A stretch of DNA of 64,000 nucleotides from Haloarchaeobius salinus (GTDB taxonomy: Archaea > Halobacteriota > Halobacteria > Halobacteriales > Natrialbaceae): contig NZ_JANHAU010000006.1 of the NCBI RefSeq assembly GCF_024464185.1, positions 124,001-188,000 on the forward strand, given 5' to 3'. A model generated the notes under the pieces. That model was not told the DNA's origin. It did not search any database and saw only the letters and a program-made list of their open reading frames with translations. This document shows, piece by piece, positions 43,982 to 52,587 of this stretch (positions within the stretch are counted from its first letter, which is position 1; each line of letters begins with the position of its first letter). The position numbers were made by a program, and so were the translations under genes.

Positions 43982-45722
43982 TCTGACGCCGATACTGCGA
44001 CAGGACCAGCCGACCTCACACGTAAAGATAGGCGAATCGAAGCTCGGGAACTCGAGCGACGTGGTGGAGATACGCCACAAGAACCGGTCGGCCCACTTCC
44101 TCGCGAAGGCGGTCGACGACGGGCCGCTCGCGGGCGAGACCATCGGGAACAAGGTGCGGATGCACCGGAACGTCGCCGAGCTGTTCGGCGGTATCGACTC
44201 CTCGCGGGACTTCCGTGTGGACCCGAACGCCTCGGTGCACGACGTGGTGGAGTGCGACGCGGTGAAGCTCCACGCCGGCGGCAACGACCCCGAGAAGCTG
44301 GAGTCGTTCCTGCGCTCGACGAGCTACCTGCTGCATCCGTTCGAGGAGGTCGTCAAGCAGGGCGACGGGCTCGCGACGTTCACCGCCGCGAAGGTCGAAC
44401 CGAGCGGCTACACGACGGTGCGGGTGACCGACGACACCGACATCGAGTTCATCGGTGCGGGCGAGCTCCGCGAGCTGAAGGCGACGGAGTCCAGCCGGGC
44501 GAGAGGTGGTGGCGGGCCGACCCACGGCGGCGGCCCGGGCGGGGGCCAGCAGGTCGCCGACGAGGAGGCCGTCGAGGTGAACCTCGAGCCGAAGAAGCCG
44601 ACCGTCTCCTTCGAGGAGGACGTCGCCGGGCTCCCCGAGGTCAAACAGACCGCCAGGATGCTGCTCGCGCTGTTCGACGCCGAGACCCGGAACGAGGTCG
44701 AGCGCCGATACGGCCAGGCGTTCGCCTCGCGGGGGAGCTCGATGATGCTGTACGGTCCACCGGGCTGTGGGAAGACGCTCGTCTCGGAGGCCATCGCCCA
44801 CGAGGCGATGTACAACACGAGCATCGAGGACAACTACGGCGAGGTGAAGTTCCTCGAGGTGCGGGGCTCGGACATCCTGTCGAAGTACTCCGGCGAGTCG
44901 GAGAAGCGCGTCTCGGCGGTGTTCGAGAAGGCCCACGGCATCGCCCAGGAGGGGTTCTGCGTGCTCTTCTTCGACGAGGTGGAGACGCTCATCCCCGACC
45001 GCGGCGACGACTCGCTCCAGCGCCACGAGCGCTCGCTGACGAACGCGTTCCTCCAGGAGATGAACGACGTCGAGGACAACCTGCTCGTCATCGGCGCGAC
45101 GAACATGCCGTTCACCATCGACCCGGCGGCGACCCGCCGGTTCCCCATCCAGCAGTTCATCCCCCAGCCCGACGAGACGGTGATGGCGGAGGTGTGGCGC
45201 AAGCAGCTCGACTCCCTCTCCACGGCGGACGAGATCGACTACGAGCGCCTCGGCGAGGCGTCGGTCGGCTACACCCCGGCGGAGGTCGCCGACCGCATCC
45301 TCGGCAGCGAGTTCCAGCGCGAACTCGTCGAGAGCGTCATCGACGGCGACCCCATCGTTCCCGACACCGACTATCTGCTGGCGAAGCTGGCGGGCTCTGA
45401 GCCGAAGACCGTGCGACAGTACGTCGCCAGCGTCCGCGAGAAGACCGACGAACTGGAGGGCTACCCCGAGATGCAGCGGTACGTCGAGGCCCAGGCGGAG
45501 CGCCTGGATATGAGCCTGGGGGGCCAGCCGAGTGCACTCGAGTCCCTGCTCGGTGCAGGCGGTGCGGACGGCGGTGACGGCACGAGCGCGACCGACGGTG
45601 CGACGGGGGACGACCCGGCCGGCGACGACGGTTCGAGCGGCGATGCTGCGACGGATGGTGGAGCCGCAGGCACGACGCCGGACGGACCGGCAGACGACGA
45701 CGCGGGAGGCGATGCCGTGTGA
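43974..45722 (+). CDS. AAA ATPase with Cdc48-type N domain and a single AAA module
   Basis: A 582-residue AAA+ protein. Residues about 25-165 resemble the Cdc48/VAT N domain (KVEPSGYTTVRVTDDTDIEF is typical of its end). A Gly-rich linker (175-192) leads to one AAA module: Walker A GPPGCGKT 261-268, pore-loop region SKYSGESEK 303-311, Walker B LFFDEVE 331-337, sensor 1 GATN 374-377 and arginine pair RRF 388-390. Cdc48 has two modules; this has one, as Vps4 and katanin do. The last 70 residues are a disordered acidic Gly/Asp tail. It probably remodels or disassembles the coiled-coil products of this operon. Confidence 0.9.
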   Translation: MLNLTPILRQDQPTSHVKIGESKLGNSSDVVEIRHKNRSAHFLAKAVDDGPLAGETIGNKVRMHRNVAELFGGIDSSRDFRVDPNASVHDVVECDAVKLHAGGNDPEKLESFLRSTSYLLHPFEEVVKQGDGLATFTAAKVEPSGYTTVRVTDDTDIEFIGAGELRELKATESSRARGGGGPTHGGGPGGGQQVADEEAVEVNLEPKKPTVSFEEDVAGLPEVKQTARMLLALFDAETRNEVERRYGQAFASRGSSMMLYGPPGCGKTLVSEAIAHEAMYNTSIEDNYGEVKFLEVRGSDILSKYSGESEKRVSAVFEKAHGIAQEGFCVLFFDEVETLIPDRGDDSLQRHERSLTNAFLQEMNDVEDNLLVIGATNMPFTIDPAATRRFPIQQFIPQPDETVMAEVWRKQLDSLSTADEIDYERLGEASVGYTPAEVADRILGSEFQRELVESVIDGDPIVPDTDYLLAKLAGSEPKTVRQYVASVREKTDELEGYPEMQRYVEAQAERLDMSLGGQPSALESLLGAGGADGGDGTSATDGATGDDPAGDDGSSGDAATDGGAAGTTPDGPADDDAGGDAV

Positions 45723-48583
45723 GCGGCTACGCCGAAGTCGCGGCGTTCGAGCTGCCGGCGGTCGAAGCCAGCGACGGCGGGGTCGAAGACGTCGCGCTCG
45801 TCGCCGACGGCGACGTGACCTACGTCCGGGGGGCAGCGCGGTCGACGCTCCGGGTCGACGACGAGCCGGTCGACGTGGCCCTGGGCGAGCTCGTCTACGT
45901 GCTGACGGCCGACTCGCTGGTCGCGCTCTCACCGGAGAACGGTGGCTCGCGGGTCTGGTCGCTCGGCCTCGCCGACGAGGGCGTCGAGGGGGTGGCCGCG
46001 CTCCCGGAGGCCGACGTGGTCTGTGTCCTGACCGAACGGAGCCTCGTCGGCGTGGACGGCGAGCGCGGCTCGCGCCGCTGGACGGTGGACAGACCGTACG
46101 CGGACGTCGGTGGTGAGGCCTCGTTCGTCGCCGCCGACGGTCGGTTCCTGCTCGGCGCGTGGTCGTTCGTCACCGGTGTCGACGCCGACGGCGAGCGGGT
46201 CTTCGACGCGGACATCGGCAGCGCGCTCACCGGCGTCGGCGGCGCTGGCGGGACCGTCGTCGCGGCGCTGAAGTCCGATCAGCTGGTCGGCGTCGACCCC
46301 GACTCGGGCGAGGTCGAGTGGCGCACCGAGATACGACCCACGCAGGTCACGCCACGGGGCGACGACACCCTGCTCGTGCGGACGGCCGACGGCCTGCTCT
46401 CGGTGCGGCCGGACGGCACCTACGAGTCGGTCGACGGCCTGCCACCGGGTGCGGTGTACCCGGCGCGGAGCGGCGACCCCGTCTGTATCTACCGCGAGGA
46501 CACGCTGTCGGTCCACCGACGGAGCGTCGACGTCGACGCGGTGACCGCGGCCCTCGCCGTCGACGCGATCGCCCCGGGCGAGCCGCTCGTCGTCGAGCTG
46601 ACGAGCACGGCCGAGACGGCGGGGAGTGCGACGGTGACCATCGCGGTCGACGGTGCGACGACGGCCCGCCGGAGCGCGACGGTCGACCTGCCGGCGGACG
46701 ACAGCACGACGGCCACCTTCGAGGTGACGAGCGTCGAGGACGTCGACGCGGCGGACGTCCGGGTCTCCGCCGACGGCGTGGCGCTGGCGACCGGGTCGGT
46801 CGACATCGAGCGACCGGACCCGCCTGAGGAGTCCGTCGACGCCGAGGTATCGGTCGATCGTGTCGAGGGGACGACCGTCCACGCGACGCTGTTCGTCCAC
46901 AACGAGGGCGAGGTGCTCCAGGAGCTCCGGGTCCGCGAGGACGACCTCCACGTCGGCTCGGTCGCGCCGGGGGAGACCAGCCGCGTCGAGCTGACCGAGA
47001 GCTACACCCCCGGCGAGCCGGTCGAGCGAACGGTCGTCGACGACACCGGGACGACGGTCGCGACGGCGACGACCACGGCGACCGACGGCTCGGTCGCGGT
47101 GTCGGTCGACCCGACCGTCGGGGAGGCGTTCCTGTTCGTCGACGTGACCGTGGAGAACCCGACCGAGACGCGGGTCGCGGACACGCTCACCCTGGTGGGC
47201 GTCGGCGACGCGGGACCGGTCGAACGCACCGTCGACGCCGCACCGGGCGCGACGTGGACGCTCTCGGTCGCCTTCCCGGGGTACGTCGCCGACGGGCTCG
47301 ACGGGAACGTGCTCCGCGCTCGGCTCGACGGTGCCGGCGTCGAGGACACGCACGAGCTCTCGCTCGGGACCAGCTTCGCCGGGATGGCGGGTCCGTCACC
47401 GGCCGGTGGGCGCGGCCAGTCCAGGGGTGCCGCACAGCCGGGCGGCGGTGCCCAGCACGGCGGAACCACAGGGCAGCAGTCCGTCGGTGGCGGACGGCCG
47501 GGCCACGCCGACAGCGGAGGGGGCGGTCGGGGCGACGCGGCCGGTGACTCGCCGTCCGTGTCGCTCCGGCGCGCCGTCGCGGACGACGAGCCGGCGGCGA
47601 CCGAGGCGTTCCTCGAGTACCTCGCCGTCGACACGGAGGGACCGGTCGACGACCTCACGCTCGCGGTCGACGGCGAGCAGTTCCCGCTCGGCTCCTTCGA
47701 CCGGGGGGAGGAGCGCCGATACCAGCGGGCCCACGCACTCGCCCGGCGTGGCCGCAGCCAGCTCACGCCCGTCGCCGCAACGGCGGGTGGCCACAGCCTC
47801 GCGGAGACCGGCGCGATGGACGTCGAGGTGCGGGACGGGCCGCTCGCGGTGCGTGCGACCGTCGACGCGAGCGCCCCGACGGTCCGGGTCCGTGGCACCG
47901 TCGAGAACCGGACGGACGAGTTCCTCTCGGTCGAGGGGGTCGACGTCACCTGGGTCGGCGGCTGGGACATCGACCCGCGCGGGGACGGGCTCGGCCCCGG
48001 TGAGACGGTCCGCTGGTCGGGCACCGTCCCCCACGAGGAGACCGAGCTGACCGACACCGACGATGTCGTGCCGATCACGGTCGAATACGACGGCAGCGGG
48101 CGGTTCCAGTCGCTCGCACCGGTCGAACGGGACGCCGGGACCGGGGCGTCCGTCGCGAGCCGGCTCGACCCCGGCATCGGCCGTGAGACCCACGTCGCCG
48201 ACACCTACAGCAAGGTCGTCTGCAACCTGCGGAACGTCTCCGAGGAGCCCATCACGGAGCTCCAGCTCGCCGCGACCGGGGACCGGCTGAACGACATGAT
48301 ATACGTCGAGGAGACGATCCAGTCGCTCCAGCCCGGCGAGACGATCGAGCACTACGTCGACGTGAAGCCGGCCGAGAGCGACCGCGAGCTGGCCGTCGAT
48401 CTGGTGGTCACCTGCGACGGCGAGACGGACCGCCTCACGCTCGGCGGGCCGGTCGCGGCCACCCCCGACGAGTGGGCGCGGTCGCACCTCGACGAGTGGA
48501 CGGCGACCTGGGAGGACGACGAACCCGAGACGGAGCTGTCGGTCCCCGCACACCTCTCGACGGCGTTCGAGCAGACGGACTGA
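45719..48583 (+). CDS. Large cytoplasmic beta-propeller and Ig-like repeat protein
   Basis: A 954-residue protein starting at a GTG that overlaps the AAA stop. The first about 260 residues are PQQ-propeller-like repeats (VYVLTADSLVALSPENGG, VLTERSLVGVDGERGSRRW, SDQLVGVDPDSGEVEW). Then come about six CARDB/Ig-like domains (for example SVDVDAVTAALAVDAIAPGE, HATLFVHNEGEVLQELRV, LRNVSEEPITELQLAATGD) around a Gly/Gln-rich linker at about 560-620. There is no signal peptide or TM segment, although such domains are usually extracellular. A cytoplasmic adaptor role, like the ear domains of trafficking proteins, is a guess. Confidence 0.75.
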   Translation: MSGYAEVAAFELPAVEASDGGVEDVALVADGDVTYVRGAARSTLRVDDEPVDVALGELVYVLTADSLVALSPENGGSRVWSLGLADEGVEGVAALPEADVVCVLTERSLVGVDGERGSRRWTVDRPYADVGGEASFVAADGRFLLGAWSFVTGVDADGERVFDADIGSALTGVGGAGGTVVAALKSDQLVGVDPDSGEVEWRTEIRPTQVTPRGDDTLLVRTADGLLSVRPDGTYESVDGLPPGAVYPARSGDPVCIYREDTLSVHRRSVDVDAVTAALAVDAIAPGEPLVVELTSTAETAGSATVTIAVDGATTARRSATVDLPADDSTTATFEVTSVEDVDAADVRVSADGVALATGSVDIERPDPPEESVDAEVSVDRVEGTTVHATLFVHNEGEVLQELRVREDDLHVGSVAPGETSRVELTESYTPGEPVERTVVDDTGTTVATATTTATDGSVAVSVDPTVGEAFLFVDVTVENPTETRVADTLTLVGVGDAGPVERTVDAAPGATWTLSVAFPGYVADGLDGNVLRARLDGAGVEDTHELSLGTSFAGMAGPSPAGGRGQSRGAAQPGGGAQHGGTTGQQSVGGGRPGHADSGGGGRGDAAGDSPSVSLRRAVADDEPAATEAFLEYLAVDTEGPVDDLTLAVDGEQFPLGSFDRGEERRYQRAHALARRGRSQLTPVAATAGGHSLAETGAMDVEVRDGPLAVRATVDASAPTVRVRGTVENRTDEFLSVEGVDVTWVGGWDIDPRGDGLGPGETVRWSGTVPHEETELTDTDDVVPITVEYDGSGRFQSLAPVERDAGTGASVASRLDPGIGRETHVADTYSKVVCNLRNVSEEPITELQLAATGDRLNDMIYVEETIQSLQPGETIEHYVDVKPAESDRELAVDLVVTCDGETDRLTLGGPVAATPDEWARSHLDEWTATWEDDEPETELSVPAHLSTAFEQTD

Positions 48584-48590
48584 GACGGGG

Positions 48591-49301
48591 TCAGTCGGGC
48601 CCCGCTCCCGCGACGAGTTCCGTCTCGATGCGCTCGACGAGGTGGGGGTCGTCGGTCCAGAAGCCGTCGTACGTCTCGTCGAACTCCCGGCCGACGAGCC
48701 CGCAGGCCTGCAGCTCCTCGGTCCCGCCGTCGAACGTGACGACCCAGTACCGTTCGAGCACGTCGTCGCCGTAGCCGTGGAACGTCACCCCGGGTATCTC
48801 CGGTGGCTCCCAGTCCGGCGCGCCGTAGACGTGGATGTCGAGGTCGGTCTCGCCGAGCGTCCAGTACCACTCGACCTGGTCGGCGAACGCCGAGAGGTGC
48901 TGGAAGCTGGCGTGCAACCGCCCGTTGCCGACGCGGCGTGCCCGGTCCTCGATCTCGTGGCTGACCGCGAGGAGCTGGCGGCGGTTCATCGCGGTGAACA
49001 CCGTCTCGTCGAGCACCTCGAACAGCACCCGGTAGCCCGGTGCGATGTTCGTGGGATCGGACGGACGGACGACCGGCGGGGTCAACAGCCACTCGAGCTC
49101 CTCGAGCGGGATGACGCCGACGACCTCGCCGCCCTCCGCGACGACCACGAACGGTTCCGGGCCGTCGGGCGGGAGCTGCTGCCAGTCGACCACCACCGAG
49201 TGTGCCTCGAACTGTCGTTCGATGTCGGTCTCGTCCCCGCGACCGTAGACGGTGAAGCGCTTGTCGCTCCGCGTGACGCGGTCGAGAAGCGAGTCCAGCA
49301 T
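48591..49301 (-). CDS. DICT-like sensory domain protein
   Basis: A 236-residue protein. Its N-terminus (RVTRSDKRFTVYGRGDETDI, PEPFVVVAEGGEVVGVIPLE, LEWLLTPPVV) and C-terminal part (EVLDETVFTAMNRRQLLAVS, VEWYWTLGETDLDIHVYG) fit the DICT sensory domain found in haloarchaeal two-gene regulators. It has no HTH of its own. It is 2 bp after the DUF7344 gene, forming a sensor-regulator pair. The pair lies between the 3' ends of the two convergent operons described here. Confidence 0.65.
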   Translation of the reverse strand: MLDSLLDRVTRSDKRFTVYGRGDETDIERQFEAHSVVVDWQQLPPDGPEPFVVVAEGGEVVGVIPLEELEWLLTPPVVRPSDPTNIAPGYRVLFEVLDETVFTAMNRRQLLAVSHEIEDRARRVGNGRLHASFQHLSAFADQVEWYWTLGETDLDIHVYGAPDWEPPEIPGVTFHGYGDDVLERYWVVTFDGGTEELQACGLVGREFDETYDGFWTDDPHLVERIETELVAGAGPD

Positions 49302-49303
49302 CG

Positions 49304-49696
49304 TCAGCCCCCCGGTGTCGACTCGGCGGCGATGCTCTCGCGGACGAGTTCCTCGACCGCCGGGTCGAGCGGGCCGACCTCGATGCTGCCCGAGTCGTCG
49401 TCGCGGACCACCAGGCCGGCCTCCTCGAGCAACGGCAGATGGACGTGGATGAGTTCGGTCAGGAGCGTCCGACGGGCGTCCGCGGGGACCATCCGACCCC
49501 TGTCGGTGGCGCGCCAGCCGGCGAGGAGCGTCGCCAGCTCGTCGACGGTCGACGGCCCGCGCGTCAGGAGCGAGTAGAGGACGCGCCGCCGCTCGGCCGC
49601 CGCGAGGCCCCGGTAGAGCTGGTCGTCGGCGAGGCCGGCCGCCGTGGTCTCACCTCGCGGGTCGCCTCCGCTCTGGTCCGAGTGGTTCCGGCCCAT
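49304..49696 (-). CDS. Winged-helix regulator (DUF7344-like)
   Basis: A 130-residue protein with a winged helix over residues 22-115 (YRGLAAAERRRVLYSLLTRG, STVDELATLLAGW, ELIHVHLPLLEEAGLVVRDD). It begins at ATG 49696. A dyad, AACG-ATAAA-CGTT, lies 25 nt upstream and coincides with the expected TATA position, so self-regulation is plausible. It is co-transcribed with the DICT gene. Its place next to the tubulin operon suggests, but does not prove, that it controls that operon. Confidence 0.75.
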   Translation of the reverse strand: MGRNHSDQSGGDPRGETTAAGLADDQLYRGLAAAERRRVLYSLLTRGPSTVDELATLLAGWRATDRGRMVPADARRTLLTELIHVHLPLLEEAGLVVRDDDSGSIEVGPLDPAVEELVRESIAAESTPGG

Positions 49697-49720
49697 CGTA
49701 CGTAGAAATCTATCACCATT

Positions 49721-49733
49721 AACGATAAACGTT
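49721..49733 (-). promoter_or_regulatory. AACG-N5-CGTT dyad over regulator promoter
   Basis: AACGATAAACGTT is a 4-bp-arm inverted repeat around an AT-rich core. On the minus strand it reads AACGTTTATCGTT, with TTTAT as a TATA-like core 25-37 nt before the regulator ATG. The overlap of dyad and TATA element is what a repressor operator would look like. Confidence 0.4.
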
Positions 49734-49794
49734 GTTCCGGCCTGGTTTCACGATCGACCCAGTCAGAAGAGGAGTGCCGCGGGGAGTCCCGACG

Positions 49795-52587
49795 TCAGAC
49801 CAGGAACTCGCCGCTGACGGCCTCGTTGGCGTCCGAGACGTACGCCAGCGTCCCCCGGACCAGGTGGACCAGCAACGCGACGAACGCGAGCACGTAGCCG
49901 CCGGTGACGACGAACATCGCGGTCCGGGCGGTCGAGAGCGCGGAGAGCCGCTGGTTCCGCTCCTCGCGGATGGAGTCGGCGGTCTCCCCCTCGCCGGCCG
50001 CCTCGAAGTTCGCGATGGCCTCGTCGTACCGGTCGGCGATGTGTGTGCGCTGGCTGTCGAACGGGCCGAGGTTCGCCGGGTTCAGCAGCAGCGGCGTCCC
50101 CCCGACGGCGGTGAGCATCGACCCGCTCATGTTCTCACGGGCAGTCCGGGCCTCCTGCAGGCTGGCCTGCCCCTGGCTCACGTTCGTCGAGTAGGCCTCG
50201 AACGCGGCGTCCGCGTCCGCCTGCAGCTGGTTCGCCCGCTCGTCCTCCCCCTCGAGGACGGCGATGCGCGCCAGACTGCGCTGGATCATCGCCTCCTCCA
50301 GCAGCGAGGTCTCCTCGCTCGCGAGCCGGTCCTCGTAGTACGACCGCTGGGTCGCGATCTCGTCGTTCAGCACGGCGTTCCCCTCCGTGAGCGCCTGCTG
50401 GCCGAGCTCGCGCAGCTCCGGGTCCTCGAGCTCTGAGACGTACAGCGCGACCGTGTTGTACGTCGAGGCCGCCCTGACGAGCTCCTCCTGGGCCGCCTCG
50501 TTGCCCTCGGCCTCGCGCACCTCCTGTACGCGCTCGGTCGCGTTGAGGAACTCCACGAACGTCTGTGCGGCGGTGAACCCGCGCGAGATGTCCTGCCCGG
50601 AGTCGAGGTCACCCTCCTCTATCTTCTCCTCGAGGCGGGTCAGCATCTCGTCCATCGACCCGGCCGAGGTCGCGAGCGCGTCGTCGTCCTCCGCGAAGGA
50701 CTGGAGACCGTCGTGGGTCGCCTCGCTCTCGATGATGCCGGGCTCGCCGGTGATGGTGAACGTCCGGGGCTCGATATCGTCGCCGTTCACCCGGTAGGTC
50801 CACTCGTAGGGGGTCAACACCTCGGCGTCGGTGTCGAACTGGAGCTGGAACACCGCCTGGCTCTCGGAGCCCGCTGCGAGCTGCTCGGGGAGCCCCCGCT
50901 GTACGGTGAGCCAGCCCTGCTCGGGCCCGTCAACGCGCTGGAGCGTGAGATTCTCGACCGCGTTGTAGCCGAGCAGCTCCGAGACCGTCACCGTCCGGGT
51001 GTCGGTCTGGGTGATCTCCAGTTCACCGAAGTCGGCGGTCTCGGTGTCGAGCCCGAGGTCGGTCTCGTGGTCGACGGTGAGCGGCACCTCGACGGTCTGG
51101 GTGCCTGCGGAGGCGTTGCTGGACGTGAACCGAACGCTCAGCGTGTGGTCGCCCGCCGGGACCTCGCTGTCGAGGGTCACGTCCATGTCGTAGTCGCGGG
51201 TGCTCTGCCCGGGGATCCGGGGCGACGAACGGGTCAGCTCCGCGCTGACGTACTGGTCGTCGAAGTCGGGAGAGCCGACGCTGACGTCCTGCATCTCCAG
51301 TGGCAGGTCACCGGTGTTCTCGATGGTGGTGCTGACCTCCCGGGTGAACGTCGACTCGCCGCGCGGTTCGTCGAACGTGTAGGACGCACCCGTTCCCGTG
51401 GGCTCGCCGAACCGCGCCGGGTAGATGACACGCGCCTCGACGCGGAAGGTCTCCGGGTTGGCGTCGGAATCGTCCGTTTCGAGTCTGACAGTCCAGGACT
51501 TCTCCGCGTGCTGGACCGCGTCGCCGTCGATGCTGACCGTCGCCGTACCGGTCCGGCTGTCGCCCGCACCGAGGGTTCCAGCCAGTCCGGAGACCGACGC
51601 GGAGGCGTTGCGATTGACACCGCCCGGGTCGCTGACGGTCACGTCGACCGAATCGTAGCCGGTCTCCTCTTGTATCGTCACGGGAGCACTGGCACTGGTA
51701 CCGACGAGGACGTCACCCAGGTCCACCACCGACTCGGAAGCGTCGACGGACGTCGCCTTCACGATCTCGACGTCGAAGCTGCCGGACAGGGTGTTGCCGA
51801 GGTTGTCCTCGATGGTCAGGGAGACCGAACGGGTCCCCTCGCGTGCGTCCTCGTCGACCGTCACGTCGACCGTGACCGAGGCGCTGTCGCCGGAGCCCAC
51901 ACGGTTCGGCACGTCGCTCGTACTCGCGGAGACGTAGGTCCCACCCGACGCGGAGGCGGACTCGACGTCCATCTCACCGTTGCCGACGTTCTGGAACTCC
52001 ACGGTGACGCTCGTCGTCTGCTCGTCCTGCCCCTCGAACCGGACCTCGGGGGTACCGTCGACCGAGCCGGAGCCGAACTGCGGTTCGAGGTACTGGACGT
52101 TCGCCTCGAGGTAGCCGGTCATCCCGCCGCTCTCCGAGATGTAGACCGACCTCGTGCCGCTCGTCCCCGTCCTCCCTTCTGACTCGCCGGTGGCCTCGTA
52201 CTCGACCTCGTAGGTCTCACCCTGGGTCAGCGAGAAGGTGTTGCTCGTCCCGCTACTTCCGCCGCCGGACCACCGGTCGAAGCTGAACGTCACCTCCTGA
52301 TCTGTAACCTCTCTCGGAGCGGTGACGGTCGTGTTGCTGTCCGCCGTGAACTCGATGGAGGCGGTGTCGGTGTCCGACTCGCCCTCGAACGCCCGCTCGA
52401 GGTAGAGCTGGGCGGTCTGTGGCGCGGTCGTCTCGGTTGTGTTCGCGTCGGTGGTGGCACTCCCGTCGAGTCTGCCAGAGTCCGTTTCGGTCGCCGCGGG
52501 ATGGTCAGCGGACGCCGGTGCGGCGACGGCTGCCCCGGCGAGCAGGAGCACGACCAGTCCGACCGCGAACACGGTGTTCCTACGCAT
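49795..52587 (-). CDS. Secreted Ig-like repeat protein with coiled-coil stalk and C-terminal TM
   Basis: A 930-residue protein. The signal peptide is MRRNTVFAVGLVVLLLAGAA followed by VAAPASA. Next is an ectodomain of several Ig/CARDB-like repeats (for example DGTPEVRFEGQDEQTTSVTV, VVDLGDVLVGTSASAPV, ENTGDLPLEMQDVSVG). A long helical stalk runs from about 640 to 870, then one TM segment (MFVVTGGYVLAFVALLVHLV) and a short cytoplasmic tail. I use ATG 52587, which overlaps the preceding stop; a GTG 10 codons upstream would place Ser/Arg residues ahead of the signal peptide. It is the last gene of the tubulin operon. Confidence 0.8.
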   Translation of the reverse strand: MRRNTVFAVGLVVLLLAGAAVAAPASADHPAATETDSGRLDGSATTDANTTETTAPQTAQLYLERAFEGESDTDTASIEFTADSNTTVTAPREVTDQEVTFSFDRWSGGGSSGTSNTFSLTQGETYEVEYEATGESEGRTGTSGTRSVYISESGGMTGYLEANVQYLEPQFGSGSVDGTPEVRFEGQDEQTTSVTVEFQNVGNGEMDVESASASGGTYVSASTSDVPNRVGSGDSASVTVDVTVDEDAREGTRSVSLTIEDNLGNTLSGSFDVEIVKATSVDASESVVDLGDVLVGTSASAPVTIQEETGYDSVDVTVSDPGGVNRNASASVSGLAGTLGAGDSRTGTATVSIDGDAVQHAEKSWTVRLETDDSDANPETFRVEARVIYPARFGEPTGTGASYTFDEPRGESTFTREVSTTIENTGDLPLEMQDVSVGSPDFDDQYVSAELTRSSPRIPGQSTRDYDMDVTLDSEVPAGDHTLSVRFTSSNASAGTQTVEVPLTVDHETDLGLDTETADFGELEITQTDTRTVTVSELLGYNAVENLTLQRVDGPEQGWLTVQRGLPEQLAAGSESQAVFQLQFDTDAEVLTPYEWTYRVNGDDIEPRTFTITGEPGIIESEATHDGLQSFAEDDDALATSAGSMDEMLTRLEEKIEEGDLDSGQDISRGFTAAQTFVEFLNATERVQEVREAEGNEAAQEELVRAASTYNTVALYVSELEDPELRELGQQALTEGNAVLNDEIATQRSYYEDRLASEETSLLEEAMIQRSLARIAVLEGEDERANQLQADADAAFEAYSTNVSQGQASLQEARTARENMSGSMLTAVGGTPLLLNPANLGPFDSQRTHIADRYDEAIANFEAAGEGETADSIREERNQRLSALSTARTAMFVVTGGYVLAFVALLVHLVRGTLAYVSDANEAVSGEFLV

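Noticed and set aside
44016-45932. A 638-codon minus-strand open frame opposite the AAA gene
   Set aside because: The plus-strand frame has a full set of AAA motifs; the antisense product looks like a composition artefact.
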